Shown: positions 33,961-44,600 of the stretch, one piece after another
Layout: each line of letters begins with the position of its first letter
Numbering within the stretch: position 1 is the first letter of the stretch
DNA from: Strix aluco
Taxonomy: Eukaryota; Chordata; Aves; Strigiformes; Strigidae
DNA length: 64,000 bases
Direction: 5' to 3'
Assembly (NCBI RefSeq): GCF_031877795.1
Contig: NC_133954.1
Span: 9,105,258-9,169,257, forward strand
Notes under the pieces: model-generated
The model's input: the letters and a program-made list of their open reading frames with translations, nothing else
Databases searched by the model: none
Told to the model about the DNA's origin: nothing
Program-made: the position numbers and the translations under genes

Positions 33961-34908
33961 GCAGCGGGGACCTGCCCTCACCGGACATTCTTCTGTCCTC
34001 TCTCCTCCGCGGCCGGGGGACGGCCAGGAGAGGACCCTGCAGCCCCTGGGGCCTCGCCACGACCCCCCCCGGGAGGCTGCCCTGCGCAAACAGCACTGAG
34101 ATGAGACCGGGGAGGGGGGGCGCTGCTCAGCTCCTTCTCCCACCACCGGGGCCCTGAAACCACTGACTGTTGTGTGCCAAACCCCTGCCCCGCCCTCTGA
34201 CCCCCCCCTGCCCCTCACGCAGGGGTTGGGGGCTCATCTGGGACCCCCAGATTCCTCTACTTGTGCCCCAGTTGGAGGAGAAAGAGGGGCCGGAGGCGAA
34301 GGCCACGCTGGGGTGAGGACACGGGTCCGGCCCCTTGTTGTCCGGACGAAGCCCTGGCCCAGGCTCTGCCTGGGGGGGTGAAGCTGCAGTTTGGGCCTGG
34401 CTTGGGGCTGTGCCCCCCACCCTACTCCTTGCAGGAGGGGATGTGGTGTGGGGTTCAGCACAGGGGACCCCTCCCAGGTTGTTCCCTGGTGCTTTTGGGG
34501 CTGCTCAAATCTCCCCTTGGAGCTTGGCAGAGCTCCTGTGTGTGTTCCCCCCCCTCTCCCAGCTCCCCACGGAGGCAGAGTGCGATTTGCCTTAAGCAGA
34601 GACTTTTATCCTTTTTGGAGGGGGGGGGTTGTAGGGTTGGAGAGGGGGGGGGGATAATGTGGGGGCGACTGCGCCTTCTTTTCTACCTGTGAGCGCCGGT
34701 GCCGTGTTCTGCGCTATAAAGGGAAACAGCGCGCAGCCGCCCGCACGCGGGGGCACACGCCGGCAGCGCTGCGGCGAGGGGGGAGCGCCCACGCCAGCCC
34801 CCCCCCACCCCTCCCCGGGGCTTTCTGCATCCCCCAACTCTGTCCTGGGGGGTCCAGACCCCCCCTTCTCCATCTCCGTGCCTGCGAGGGGCGATGCCTC
34901 GGGTCAGA

Positions 34909-34914
34909 ATTAAA
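34909..34914 (+). terminator. STARD3: Poly(A) signal of STARD3 (ATTAAA)
   Basis: An ATTAAA variant about 950 bp after the STARD3 stop, followed by a T-rich stretch (CACTGTTTGC). No AATAAA occurs between the stop codon and this point, so it is the likely 3' end. Confidence 0.7.
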
Positions 34915-34934
34915 AGCCTTGCACTGTTTGCAGC

Positions 34935-35655
34935 GAGACGTCTTTGTAATGCGAGGGAGTAAAAGCAAGGAGGGGGGGGAGCAGCTGGGGGGGGGGGGCA
35001 GGGCCAGCCTGAAGCCCCCACCCTCAAAGGACGGGACCTTCAGGCTCCTTGGGTGGGTGTCACTGTCCCCCAGCCCGTAGTGGCACAGCCACGTTTCCCC
35101 AAACATCCCCTGGCCCCGGGTTGTTCTTCTGGAGCGGGACCACCACGCCTGGGGGGCGATGGCCTGCGTGGCTCGGGGGAGCTGGGGACCCGTGGCCCCC
35201 CGCCACAGCCACTGCCCGCCTGTTTGTAGCCCCCAAATAGCCCGGCTGGGGGAGCCTGGGCTTGCCCATCCCTGGGGGGACGCTGTGATGGGACCCCAAT
35301 GTCCCTTGTGCGGGCAGTGACAGGGCCACCACTGCACGGGTGGCATGGCCACCGCCTTGGCACCCACAGAGCCGTTGCCACCCCCCGGGGGGGGCCAGTG
35401 CCAGCGCCGCAGTGGACAGGGAAAGGCCAGACGTGCCCTGGGCGGGGGCCAGGGGGGGTCCTGCCTGCACCGTCACGTTGCTGGCAGCGTCTGTCCCACG
35501 TCCCCACGGGGGATGCAGCCCCGGGGGGTGCCACCACGGTGTGGCAAGCAGCCGGCGGGCGCATGGGGTGACACACGTGTTCCCAGTGCCACCCCCCTGC
35601 TTGCTCCGAGGGGGCCCTTGGCACCGTCCTGTCCCCGCGGTGCCAGCGACATGTC
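34935..35655. other. STARD3-TCAP intergenic DNA
   Basis: About 700 bp of GC-rich sequence between the STARD3 3' end and the TCAP promoter. No exon is supported. It must hold any proximal muscle enhancer of TCAP, but only the motifs next to the TATA box were recognised. Confidence 0.5.
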
Positions 35656-35684
35656 CCAAAATAGCCCCGGTGGGGCCATATAAG
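35656..35684 (+). promoter_or_regulatory. TCAP: TCAP promoter: CArG/MEF2-like site and TATA box
   Basis: CCAAAATAGC at 35656-35665 is one base off a CArG box and resembles a MEF2 core. TATAAG at 35679-35684 is a TATA box 43 bp before the TCAP start codon. A TATA box with a CArG/MEF2-like site fits a strongly muscle-restricted gene. Transcription should start near 35708, leaving a very short 5' untranslated region. Confidence 0.7.
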
Positions 35685-35726
35685 CGGGGCGGGCTGGGAG
35701 GGGGGGGACACACACTCGGTGACACC

Positions 35727-36861
35727 ATGCTGGGGCCCAGCGCGGTGGTGCGAAGCGGGGGGCTGCTCTCAGGTGCCCGCCTGGGCTGCCACGTGCGTGA
35801 GGAGGACGTGGGGCGTCGCGAGACCTTCAGCGCTGAGTGGCTGGACCTGGAGCTCAGCACCCGGCCGGAGGAGGGGTGAGGGGCTCTGCTGCTGTCGCGC
35901 CGGGGGGGGAATCAGGGGGGGACCTGGGGGTGCTGGGGCAATAGGGGGGTGCTGGGTGCTTTGAGGGTCCCCAAGGGCTGGGGGGTTTCTGTTGGGTCTT
36001 GGGGCTGTGGGGGGTTTCAAGGGTCCTAATAGGGCTGTGGGGGGCTGCAGGGGGTGTCTGGGGTCCCTAAGGGGTTGTGGGGGGGCTCCAAGAGTCCCAG
36101 TGGGGCCATGGGGGATGTGGGGAGCTCCAAGGGTCCCATGGGGGCTGTGGGGGGCTCCAAGGGTCCCTGTGCAGTTGTGTGAGCTCCAGGGAGGTGGGGG
36201 GCGTCCAAGAGGGGCTGGGAGGGTCTCAAGGATTCCTGTGGGGAGATGGGGGGGGGGGGGGGGGGGCAGGGGGGGCTTCCTGGGACTGGGGACTGAGCAT
36301 CCACATGGGGCCAGGAGGGATGTGGGGGGCTCCAGGAGTCCCCATGGGGTGGAGTGGTCCCCATGCAGGTCCTGGAGGGTCTCCAAGGGTCCCCGTGGGG
36401 TTGGTGAGGCCGTGGGGGTCTCCAGAGTGTCAGTGGGGACATGAGGACCCCCGAGGGGTGGGTGGTCCCCACAGGGTGGGACATGGGGGTCTCCAAGGGT
36501 CCCCACGGGGTGGGGTGGCCCAGGTGGGGCAGAGCAGGACGCGGGGGGTCCCCGTGGGGTGCTGGGGCCCCACTCCCACCCCCCACATAAGCACCCCGTG
36601 CCCAGGTGGTGCCGGCGGGAGGTGGACGAGGAGCACCGGGAGACGGTGGAGCATCGCGGGGAGATGCGGGTGCTGGAGCAGCGCTCGCCCTGGGGGCTGC
36701 TGCGATTCGGCTTCCTGGGGCAGCCCCTGGCCCAGCACCTCCTGCCCTACGCCCGCACCCTCCCCCTGCCCCTCTTCGCCCCCCCGGACCTCCGCGGTGC
36801 CAAGGCGGGGGTCCCCCGCACCCTCTCCCGCTCCCTCTCCCACGAGGCCCAGCGGGGCTGA
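35727..36861 (+). CDS. TCAP: Telethonin (titin cap protein)
   Basis: A striated-muscle Z-disc protein that glues the N-termini of two titin molecules together. Two coding exons, 35727-35875 and 36606-36861, join in phase to 134 residues, the two-exon layout of the family. The segment RRETFSAEWLDLELSTRPEEG matches human RREAFWAEWKDLTLSTRPEEG, QRSPWGLL matches QRSPWLMM, and the very end, SRSLSHEAQRG, matches SRSMSQEAQRG. The human protein has 167 residues. The bird copy has a somewhat longer N-terminus, but about 45 residues before the conserved SRS tail are missing, in the region beyond the titin-binding part. The frame is intact, so this looks like a true short form. Intron 1 holds a minisatellite. 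Confidence 0.93.
36000..36510. repeat. GGGGCTCCAAGGGTCCC minisatellite in the TCAP intron
   Basis: About 500 bp of imperfect units of 23-45 bp built around 'ggggctccaagggtcccagtgg' fill most of the single coding intron. A G-run of about 18 interrupted by one C-free stretch lies at about 36247-36266. Confidence 0.75.
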
Positions 36862-37267
36862 GTGTGGTGCTGGGGTCGAGGGGAAGGGGCTGGGGCGGGG
36901 GGGCGGGGGGGAGCGGGAGGCTGATGCTGGGGGACGGCGGAGGGACCCTGATGCCTGGGTCCGCTCAGTCGCCCCGAAGAGGCAGCGCAGGATGGGGGGG
37001 GCAGGTGGGGGTGGGCTCCCGCTCGCGTGGGACCCCACCCCGCAGCGAGTGTCGTGGAGGCCGGCGGGAAGGGGGTGCCCACGGTTCAGGGGGCTCCCAG
37101 CAGCACCGGGTGCGACTCAGTTTCCCTGGCAAAGAGAAGGGGGTGCGAGGAGGGGGAGTGCTGAGACCCCCCTGGGGCCAAAAAAGGCCCTGGGGGGGCT
37201 GTGGAGGGGTGGGGGGGCTGCGGCGAGTCGCTCTGCGGAGTTGTACAAACGATGGTCTTTGTACAGC

Positions 37268-37273
37268 AATAAA
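37268..37273 (+). terminator. TCAP: Poly(A) signal of TCAP
   Basis: AATAAA about 410 bp after the TCAP stop codon, preceded by TGTACA. It is the first canonical signal downstream. Confidence 0.8.
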
Positions 37274-37299
37274 ACGCCCAGCCTGGCCCAGTGGCGTCA

Positions 37300-38625
37300 T
37301 TTGGGGGGGGGGGCGGGAGGGGGGGTACGAGGGCCCCATGATGTGGGGTGGGGAGGGGGCAAGATTTATGGGGGGAGGGACCCTGCTGGGGAATGGGGGA
37401 AACTGAGGCACAGCCCCTTGCTGGAGGGACCCGGCGTCCTGCAGGCTCCCGGGTTTTGGGTGGGGGCTTGCGGGAGGGGGTAACCTTCAGCTTATATAAC
37501 TGCCCCCCACCCCCCCCATCGCCAGCCCAGCCAGTGCCAGGGTCTGGGATGGCCCCAGCGCCAGAGCCCAGATTAGCTGTTCCCACCCGGCCGGATCCTG
37601 CTGTCCCTGGGCCACCGCCAGTCCCTGTCTCCTCCCTGTGCCCGGCCCGGCCCCATCCCAGCCCCTTCCTCCCAGCCCCATCACCTTTGTCCACCCGCAG
37701 CTCCCGCACAGACAAGATTCAGGATGTTTAAAGCCCCCCCCAGTCCCTCTCCCCAGACCCATAAGCAAGTCCCATCCCTTACCCCAGGGTGCTGAGTGCA
37801 CTGGGAGTACTGGGAGCTGGCAGGGTTGACGGTGTCAGCTCCTGGTGGCTGAGGTCCAGCACGCTCAGCTCACTGGTGATGGAGGCGTCAGGGAGCGCTC
37901 AGACAGGACCAATCCCCAGCCCAATCGCCATCCCAGCCCCATTTTTTCCCCATCTCCATCCCATTCCCTTCCCACCCCATTCCATCCCATCCCATCCCAT
38001 CCCATCCCCTTTCCATCCTATCTGCATCCCATCCCCATCACTAATCCCCTTCCTGCTCCATCCCATCCCATCCCATCCTGTCCCCATTCCCCTTTCCATT
38101 CCATCCCCTTTCCATCCCCATCCCATCCCATCCTATCCCAATTCCCATTCCCATTCCATCTCCTTTCCATGCCCATCCCATCCCAATTCCCATCACCAAT
38201 CCCATTCCCACTCCATCCCATCCCATCCCCATCCCATCCCATCCCATCCCATTCCCATCCCTTTCCCCACCCCATCCCACAGGACACTCAGGGGCAGCCC
38301 CTGTTCTGGGGCAGCACAAGGAAACGGGGTGGGGGGGTGGGGGGGGTGGTCACAGCGAGGACACCCACACCTTGGGGGGACCAAAAGCTTCAGGGCGCAG
38401 CGCCTGGCCCCACAATTCCTGGCTCCTGCCCCCCCACCCCCCAGCTCCGGGGGGGGCAGCCGAGCGCTATCGCTCAGCGCAGGGCTGGATCCGGCCACGC
38501 TGGCGCCCAGCCACGGCCCCCGGCCCTGCGGCGCTGGCACTAACCTGGTTAGCCACGATGGATGGCGGCCGTCACCCCCGCCCGCGCGCGGCCATCGCTC
38601 ACGCTGCCCCCCCCCAGCCCAGCTG
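37300..38625. other. TCAP-PNMT intergenic DNA with a CCATCC satellite
   Basis: No exon is supported. The main content is a (CCATCC)n-like satellite with CCCATTCC variants at about 37915-38280, whose long minus-strand frames read as Gly/Met/Trp/Asp repeats. The last 200 bp before 38626 are CpG-rich and include a GGTTAGCC block that may belong to the PNMT promoter. Confidence 0.7.
37915..38280. repeat. (CCATCC)n pentamer/hexamer satellite
   Basis: About 365 bp of ATCCC-based short tandem repeat with CATTCC and TTTCC interruptions. It is pyrimidine-rich on the plus strand. Confidence 0.9.
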
Positions 38626-38629
38626 GGGA

Positions 38630-38635
38630 TATAAG
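38630..38635 (+). promoter_or_regulatory. PNMT: PNMT TATA box
   Basis: TATAAG within GGGATATAAGGCGGG, 61 bp before the PNMT start codon. Transcription should begin near 38660, giving a 5' untranslated region of about 30 bp that starts in or just after a G-run at 38645-38660. Confidence 0.75.
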
Positions 38636-38690
38636 GCGGGTTTTGGGGGGGGGGGGGGGGAGGCGGCTGCCATCGCCACAACCCCTCGCC

Positions 38691-40402
38691 ATGAGCAGCC
38701 TGGCCGCCCTCCGGGAGGGCTACGAGCGCTTCGACCCCCGCGCCTACCTGCAGAACAACTACCTGCCCCCCCGCGCCGACTTCTCCTCCGAGGAGTTCGT
38801 GGTGCCCTGGAAGCTGCGATGTCTGGCCGAGACCTTCGCCAGCGGTGAGGGGCCACGGGGAAGCCCCTTCCCCACCCACCCCACCCCCCCCCCCACCTCC
38901 CAGCAGGGTGGGGAAACTGAGGCACAGGGTGGGAGAGCAGCTCAGCACCCACCCTGCCAGCTCCCCATCCATCTCCCAGCCCCCTCCCAGGGTGGGACCC
39001 CCTCCCCAGTTGTCCCCACTCCCCCTCTGGTGCTCAGCTCGGTGTGGGACCCCCCCTTCCCCTCCATGTCCTCCCCCCCCAGGTGAGATCCGCGGGCACA
39101 CGCTGATCGACGTGGGCTCGGGTCCCACCATCTACCAGCTGCTGAGCGCCTGCGACCACTTCGAGGAGATCGTGGCCACCGACTACCTGGCGGTGAACCG
39201 GGAGGAGCTGGGGCGCTGGGTGCGGGGGGAGCCCGGCACCTTCGACTGGAGCCCCTTCATCCGCCACGTCTGCAAGATCGAGGGACGCGGGTAGGGCTGC
39301 GGGGGGGACACGGCCCCCCGGGTGGTGGGTGCCCCCATGCTGGTGGGTGGTGCTGGGCTGGTCCCTGCAGGATCGTGTCCCCAAATCCCACGGGATCACA
39401 GCCCCACCTCTCTGTGGGTGCTGGGCTGATCCCTGCAGGATCCCATCCCTGTATCCCCATGGGTGTCGGGCTGATCCCTGGGGGATCCCATCCCTGTCTC
39501 CCTGTAGATGCTGGGTTGATCCCTGGGTGATCCCATCCCCATATTCCCGTGGGTGCTGGGCTGATCCCTGCAGGATCCGATCCTGTATCCCCATGGGCGT
39601 CGGGCTGATCCCTGGGGGATCCCGTTCCTGTATCCCTGTGGGTGCTGGGCTGATCCCTGCGGGATCCCAGCCCCATATCCCCGTAGATGCTGGGCTGATC
39701 CCTGCACGATCCCATCCCTGTATCCCCGTGGGTGCTGGGCTGCTCCCTGGGGGATCCCAGTCCCACACCCCCATAGGTTCCAGGCTGATCCCTGGGGGAT
39801 CCCATCCCTGTCTCCCTGTAGACGCTGGGTTGATCCGTGGGGGATCCCATCCCCGTAGGTTCTGGGTTGATCCCTGCAGGATCCCATCCCCGTATCCCCG
39901 TGGGTGCCAGGTTGATCCCTGGGGGATCCCCCCCTCCCTCTCTGATCCCCCCCCCGCTCCCCGCAGGGAGCCCTGGCAGGAGAAGGAGCGGCGGCTGCGG
40001 GCCCGGCTGCGGCGGATCCTGCCCATCGACGTGCACCGCCCGCAGCCGCTGGGCACCCCCCTGCACCCCCCGGCCGACGCGCTGCTCTCGGCCTTCTGCC
40101 TGGAGGCCGTCAGCCCCGACCGCGCCGCCTTCGCCCGGGCACTGGCGCACGTGGGTTCCCTTCTGCGCCCGGGGGGTCACCTTTTACTTTTGGGGGCGCT
40201 GGGGGAATCTTTCTACCTAGCGGGGGCCGCCCGCCTGCCCGTGGTGCCGCTGGCCGAGGACGACGTCCGCGCGGCGCTGGCCGGCGCCGGCTTCGCCCTC
40301 CGCGCCCTCCGCTCCTACGCCATGCCCCCCGCGCTGCGCACCGGCGTGGACGACGTCGACGGCGTCTTCTTCGCCCACGCGCAGAAGCCGCTGGAAGCTT
40401 GA
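38691..40402 (+). CDS. PNMT: Phenylethanolamine N-methyltransferase
   Basis: A cytosolic enzyme of adrenal chromaffin cells that methylates noradrenaline to adrenaline using S-adenosylmethionine. Exons 38691-38844, 39083-39290 and 39967-40402 give 265 residues in frame, with the three-exon layout of the mammalian gene (human 282). The difference is a shorter N-terminus: the protein opens MSSLAALREGYERFDPRAYL, matching human from its residue 25 or so. The SAM-binding motif LIDVGSGPTIYQLL lies at about residues 57-70, FCLEAVSPD at about 182-190, and the C-terminal TGVDDVDGVFFA matches human TGVDDVKGVFFA. No break is seen. Relatives are NNMT and INMT, but similarity and position between TCAP and PGAP3 make PNMT clear. 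Confidence 0.95.
39405..39935. repeat. 46-bp minisatellite in PNMT intron 2
   Basis: About eleven copies of a 46-bp unit with the constant part GGGCTGATCCCTGCAGGATC. Copies start for example at 39425, 39471 and 39516. It fills nearly the whole intron. Since 46 is not a multiple of three, the long frames here shift meaning from copy to copy and are non-coding. Confidence 0.9.
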
Positions 40403-40506
40403 GGGACCCCAAATCACCCCACCCCACCCATCGCCCCACAAAAGTTGGATTTTAGCCCCCCCCGACACCCCATCGCTCCAGCCCCGGGGCTCCCCGTGCT
40501 CCCCCC

Positions 40507-40512
40507 AATAAA
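40507..40512 (+). terminator. PNMT: Poly(A) signal of PNMT
   Basis: AATAAA 105 bp after the PNMT stop codon, so the 3' untranslated region is very short. The PGAP3 transcript ends about 280 bp further on from the other strand. Confidence 0.85.
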
Positions 40513-40812
40513 GCCCGAGCTGCACGGCCCCAGCCTGGCGCTGCAGGGATGGGGGGGGGGTGGGGTGGGGGCACCCATAGATCCTGGGGGGGGGGCGGGC
40601 AGGGACATGGTGGGGGGACACAGAAGGGAGGCTGGGATGGGGGGGTCAGGACAGGGGGGGTGACAGCAAGGGGCATGCTGCGGGGGGGGCAGGAATGGGG
40701 GCACAGAGCAGACACGGGGTGCGAGGTGAGGCTGGGGGGGGGCACAGAGTTGGAGGGGGGGGCAGGGAGGGGGTACGGGCAAGAGCCAGGCACAGCCCAG
40801 GTTAAACTCAGT

Positions 40813-40818
40813 TTTATT
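40813..40818 (-). terminator. PGAP3: Poly(A) signal of PGAP3
   Basis: TTTATT on the plus strand, that is AATAAA on the minus strand, about 610 bp beyond the PGAP3 stop codon. It would end the PGAP3 message near 40795. The 3' untranslated region (about 40795-41425) is C-rich on the plus strand and holds no other feature. Confidence 0.8.
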
Positions 40819-41425
40819 CACATCCCACAACACACTCAGGTAAGGAGGGTGGGGTGGGGGGGGGCACATCCCCTGGGGGGGGGGGCACAGCCCCTCTGAC
40901 AGAAGCCGGGGGGGGGCACCCCCAGCCTCAAGGCACCGCTCCAGCCCCACACACGACACCCCCCTGCACAAGCCACCCAGCAGGTCCGAGCAAGCCCCCC
41001 ACCCCCGCTGCCTTCACCGTGCACACACAGCCCCCCCCCCCGCCGTTTCCCCCTCCCCGTCCCCCCACCCCCCCGCAGCACCGCGGGCCCCAGCAGCCGT
41101 TGCCACCTCGCGGCTGCCGGGCTCACGGCAGGGAGGGCCCCTGGCTCAGCACCGGGCCGGGGGGGGGCCCCGGCGGGGGGGGCTCAGCTGTTGTTGGCCC
41201 CTGTGCAACCGATAGCGGGGGGGGGGGGCCGGCCCCCCTGCACCCCAGGGAGGGGAGATGGGGGGTGTGGGGGTGCGTGGGGAGAAAAGCAAACCTCAGA
41301 AGGCAACTGGGGGAAGGAGCCTGGGGCCGGGAGGGGGGCCGGGGGTTTGCTAGGCACAGGGTAGGACCCCCGGGGGAGGGGGGGGGGCACGAAGGGCCAC
41401 GGTTCTGCCCCCCTCCTCGGCAGCT

Positions 41426-44400
41426 CTAGTCCACTTTGAAGAGGTCGGAGTTGGCCTTGAGGAGGTAGAGGCTGTCGTCCACCAGGAAACTGTGGAGAGG
41501 GGGGGGGAAAGGTGGGGGCTGCAGGGGGGCCGGGGGGGCCCCCTCCAGCTGTCAGTGCTGGGGGGAAGGTGGGGGGGAGCGGGGGAGCCCTGAACCCCAG
41601 GACTCCCGGGGAGCAGCAGCAGGGTCCCTCTAGCACCCCACGGGCAAGAAGGGGGGGCCCCCAGCATCCTGATTTCAAGAGGGGGGGCACTGTGCACCCC
41701 AATTTCAAGAGGGGGGTACCCAGCACCCTGTGGACAAGAGTGGGGTCCCTGGCACCTCAGTTTCAAGGGTGGGACTCCCAGCACCCCCCACAGAACCCCA
41801 GTTTCAAGAGAGGGCGAGCACTCAGCACCCTGTGGACAAGATCAGGGTGCTCAGCACCCATATATCAAGAGAAGGGGGGGCGCCAGGGAAGGGAGGAGGG
41901 CACTGACCTGTAGAAGAGGACGTTGAGGGGGATGGTGCCGATGTGCCAGAGCGCGTGGGCGTCCAGCACCCAGAAAATGGGGGGGAAATCGAGGAGCTCC
42001 AGCAGCGCCAGCGCCTGCAGCAGCAGCACCACGGCCGCGCACTTCCAGACGTGGGGCAGGCGCGGGCGGTTCCGCAGGCACCACCGCAGCCACCACGCCA
42101 GGTTGAGGAGCCCTGGGGAGAAATTTTTTTTGGCAGGGGGGAGGACAGGGAATGGGGAGCACCCACCTGTGGGCACGGCATCCCCCCCCCAATTCCCCTG
42201 GGCCCAGCCTCACCGATCGCCGCGTTAGCAGCCATGTTGTAGCCGTAGTCGAAGCGGACGAGGGTCAGGTAGGAGATGTGGCAGGCGAGGAAGAGGAGGA
42301 GGAAGGCCCTGAAGATGCTGATTAAGGCTGGTCGCTGCAGCCCCAGCGTCCTGGGTGGGTGAGGAGGAGGAGGATGGGGGCCCTCACGGCCTCGGGGACC
42401 GGCCACCACCGGCGTCCCCAGTGCCCCCCCGGCGCTGGCGGGGGCTCACCTGACGCAGCACAGGTACACGGAGTGCAGGACGACGGCCGATAGCGCAGAA
42501 ATAGTCCAGTTTCTGCGGGATCGGGGCTGCGTGAGCCGTGCTGGCAGCTTGAGGGGGGCCAGGGACCCCCCCGCTGTGAGCAGGGCGCGATGCCAGGACC
42601 CCAGCACGGGTTTGGGGACAAGCGGTGACAACCCCGCAGTCACCCCAGCTCTGGGGGTGCCACTCACCTCTGTCACAGCCGTGTCCCTCGTGTGGAAAAC
42701 GGTGGACCAGAACCAGGCGTTTAAGGAGACCTGCGGGAGAGGCGGCGTGAGAGGCGGCAACCTGAACTGGGGGGGGGAAGAAGCGAAGTGGCCCCTGCTG
42801 CCAGCTAAGTGCCAGCTCCCCAGCTGGGTCACAGTCCCCCCATAGCAGCTCGTCAGCCTCGTTAGGGAGGACGAGCGCCCTGAAAATCGCATGCGGAGGC
42901 GCCCGTTGGCTGGTTATTGAAAAGCCCCTGAGACCCCGCGCTCCGGCACAGGACACCCGGGAAGCGCTGCCAGCGCTGGCTGTGCCCCCCCAAAGCCACC
43001 CCGTCACCCTGGGGGGGGTCCCTGCAACAAGGAGAGACCCTGGGGGCTGCAAGAAGACCCCCAGACAGAGCAGTGAGGATGTGGGGTGCAGCACAGCCCC
43101 CCTCGGGGAGGGGAAAGGGGGGGGGGGGGGCTCACCCAGGCGAAGGCGACGCAGGTGGGGTACATGGGGGAGGCGGGGGGGACGGTGGCTTTGTAGCGCA
43201 GCAGCATGACGAAGCTGGCCAGGCCGTTGAGGAAGGAGGCGAAGGCGGAGGCCGGCTCCTGGAAGAACAGGAACCGCGAGAAGGGCCACTGCGAGGGAAA
43301 ACGGCAGCGTCAGAGAGTGTGGGGGGACCCTGCCCCCCAACCAGCCCCCCCAGTGCTCACCTTGCCGTGGAACTGGGGCACCCTGTGCCCGCCCTGGACG
43401 TAGAGCCGCACCGTCAGCCACATGCACTCATACTTGCAGTCGTCGCGGCAGGTCCAGCCTGCAGCCGGGGAGACGAGCCCCTGCCCTGGCCACTGAGTCC
43501 ATTCCAGTCCATCCCAGTCCCTCCCTCCCAGTATGGACCATCAAGCAGCATGGTCAGACCACGATGGGCGCTGGGAGTGCCAGGACTTGGGTGAGGGGGG
43601 GCTGAGTGGCTGGGGACCCCCCATTGTGCTGGGCACAGGCAGGGCACCGGGGCCTTCCCCAAGTGGCTGCCAGCGTGGTGGCCCACCAATCCCCAGTATG
43701 GCCCAGTGTCCCCCTAAATGGTCCTGTGAGTCCCCAAAATGGCCCAACAGAGGCCAGCACCTCCCCCAGCAAAGTCCAGTGGTCCCCAGTATGGCTCAGT
43801 GTGTCCTCTGGAATGGCCCAGTGACCCCCAGCATGGCCCAGCACAGCCCAGTACCCCACCACACAGCCCAGCGCCTCCCAGCATGACTCAAGAATGGCCC
43901 AATAGCCACCAGCATGGCCCAGTGCCCCCCCACACAGCCCCAGCATGGCCCAGTTCCTCCCCAACACAGCCCCAGCATGGCTTAATGCCCCCCCCAGCAC
44001 AGCCCAGTGACCCCCAGTCCAAAACCAGCATGGACCAGCGATCCCCAACATGGCCCAGTGCCCCCCAACACAGCCCAGTGACCCCCAGTCCAAAACCAGC
44101 ATGGTCCAGTGGTCCCCAGCATGGCCCAGTGCCTCCCAGTACAGCCCAGCACCCCCCAGCCCGGCCGCAGCTGGACCCAGTGCCTCCCAGTAGGGCCCAG
44201 CCCAGCCTTAGGACAGCCCAGTGCTCCCCAATCCAGCCCCAGTCTAGCCCAGTGCCTCCCAGTCCGGTCCCACGCCCCGGCCCCGCCCTCCCAGACACCC
44301 GGTGAGGGCGTGGCCTCTGGGAGGGGCGTGGCCTCCGCACGGCCTCCAGGGGCGGGGCCTGCCCGGCCCGACAGCCAATAGGCGCGGGAGGGGGGCGGTA

Positions 44401-44600
44401 CCTGTCAGGCCCATATAGAGCGGCTGGCGGGCGCGGAAGTGCCGCAGCGCCGCCCCCGAGCAGTTCTGCCGCTCGCAGCGGCCCAGGCACTCGCGGTACA
44501 GCGGCTCCCGGTCCCCCTGCGAGGCTCGGGCCGGGCCCGGCGCCGCCACTGCCCCCAGCAGCAGCAGCAGCGCGGCCCGCGCCGCGCCGCCGGCCGCCAT
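41426..44600 (-). CDS. PGAP3: GPI-specific phospholipase A2-like, post-GPI attachment protein 3
   Basis: A seven-pass Golgi membrane protein of the CREST family that removes an unsaturated fatty acid from GPI anchors. Exons on the minus strand: 44402-44600, 43361-43458, 43136-43288, 42668-42730, 42450-42512, 42214-42350, 41908-42112, 41426-41489. The product is about 326 residues (human 320). Seen: a signal peptide over residues 1-35, [16 protein letters not shown] glycosylation site, FHTRDT, RFDYGYN and [11 protein letters not shown], with the His and Asp residues shared by CREST hydrolases, and a final [12 protein letters not shown]...FKVD. The only ATG is at 44600; frames that seem to start at 44624 use GTG. 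The 63-bp exon at 42450-42512 is one base too long: after ...YFC the frame slips, yet the expected [12 protein letters not shown] follows in the next frame. I take this as an assembly error. Confidence 0.94.
43500..44270. repeat. GCCCAGTG minisatellite in PGAP3 intron 1
   Basis: About 750 bp of imperfect units of 15-30 bp such as 'cccagcatggcccagtgcccc' fill the first intron almost completely. They give long Gln/Pro/Ser-rich plus-strand and Gly/Trp-rich minus-strand frames that are not coding. Confidence 0.85.
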
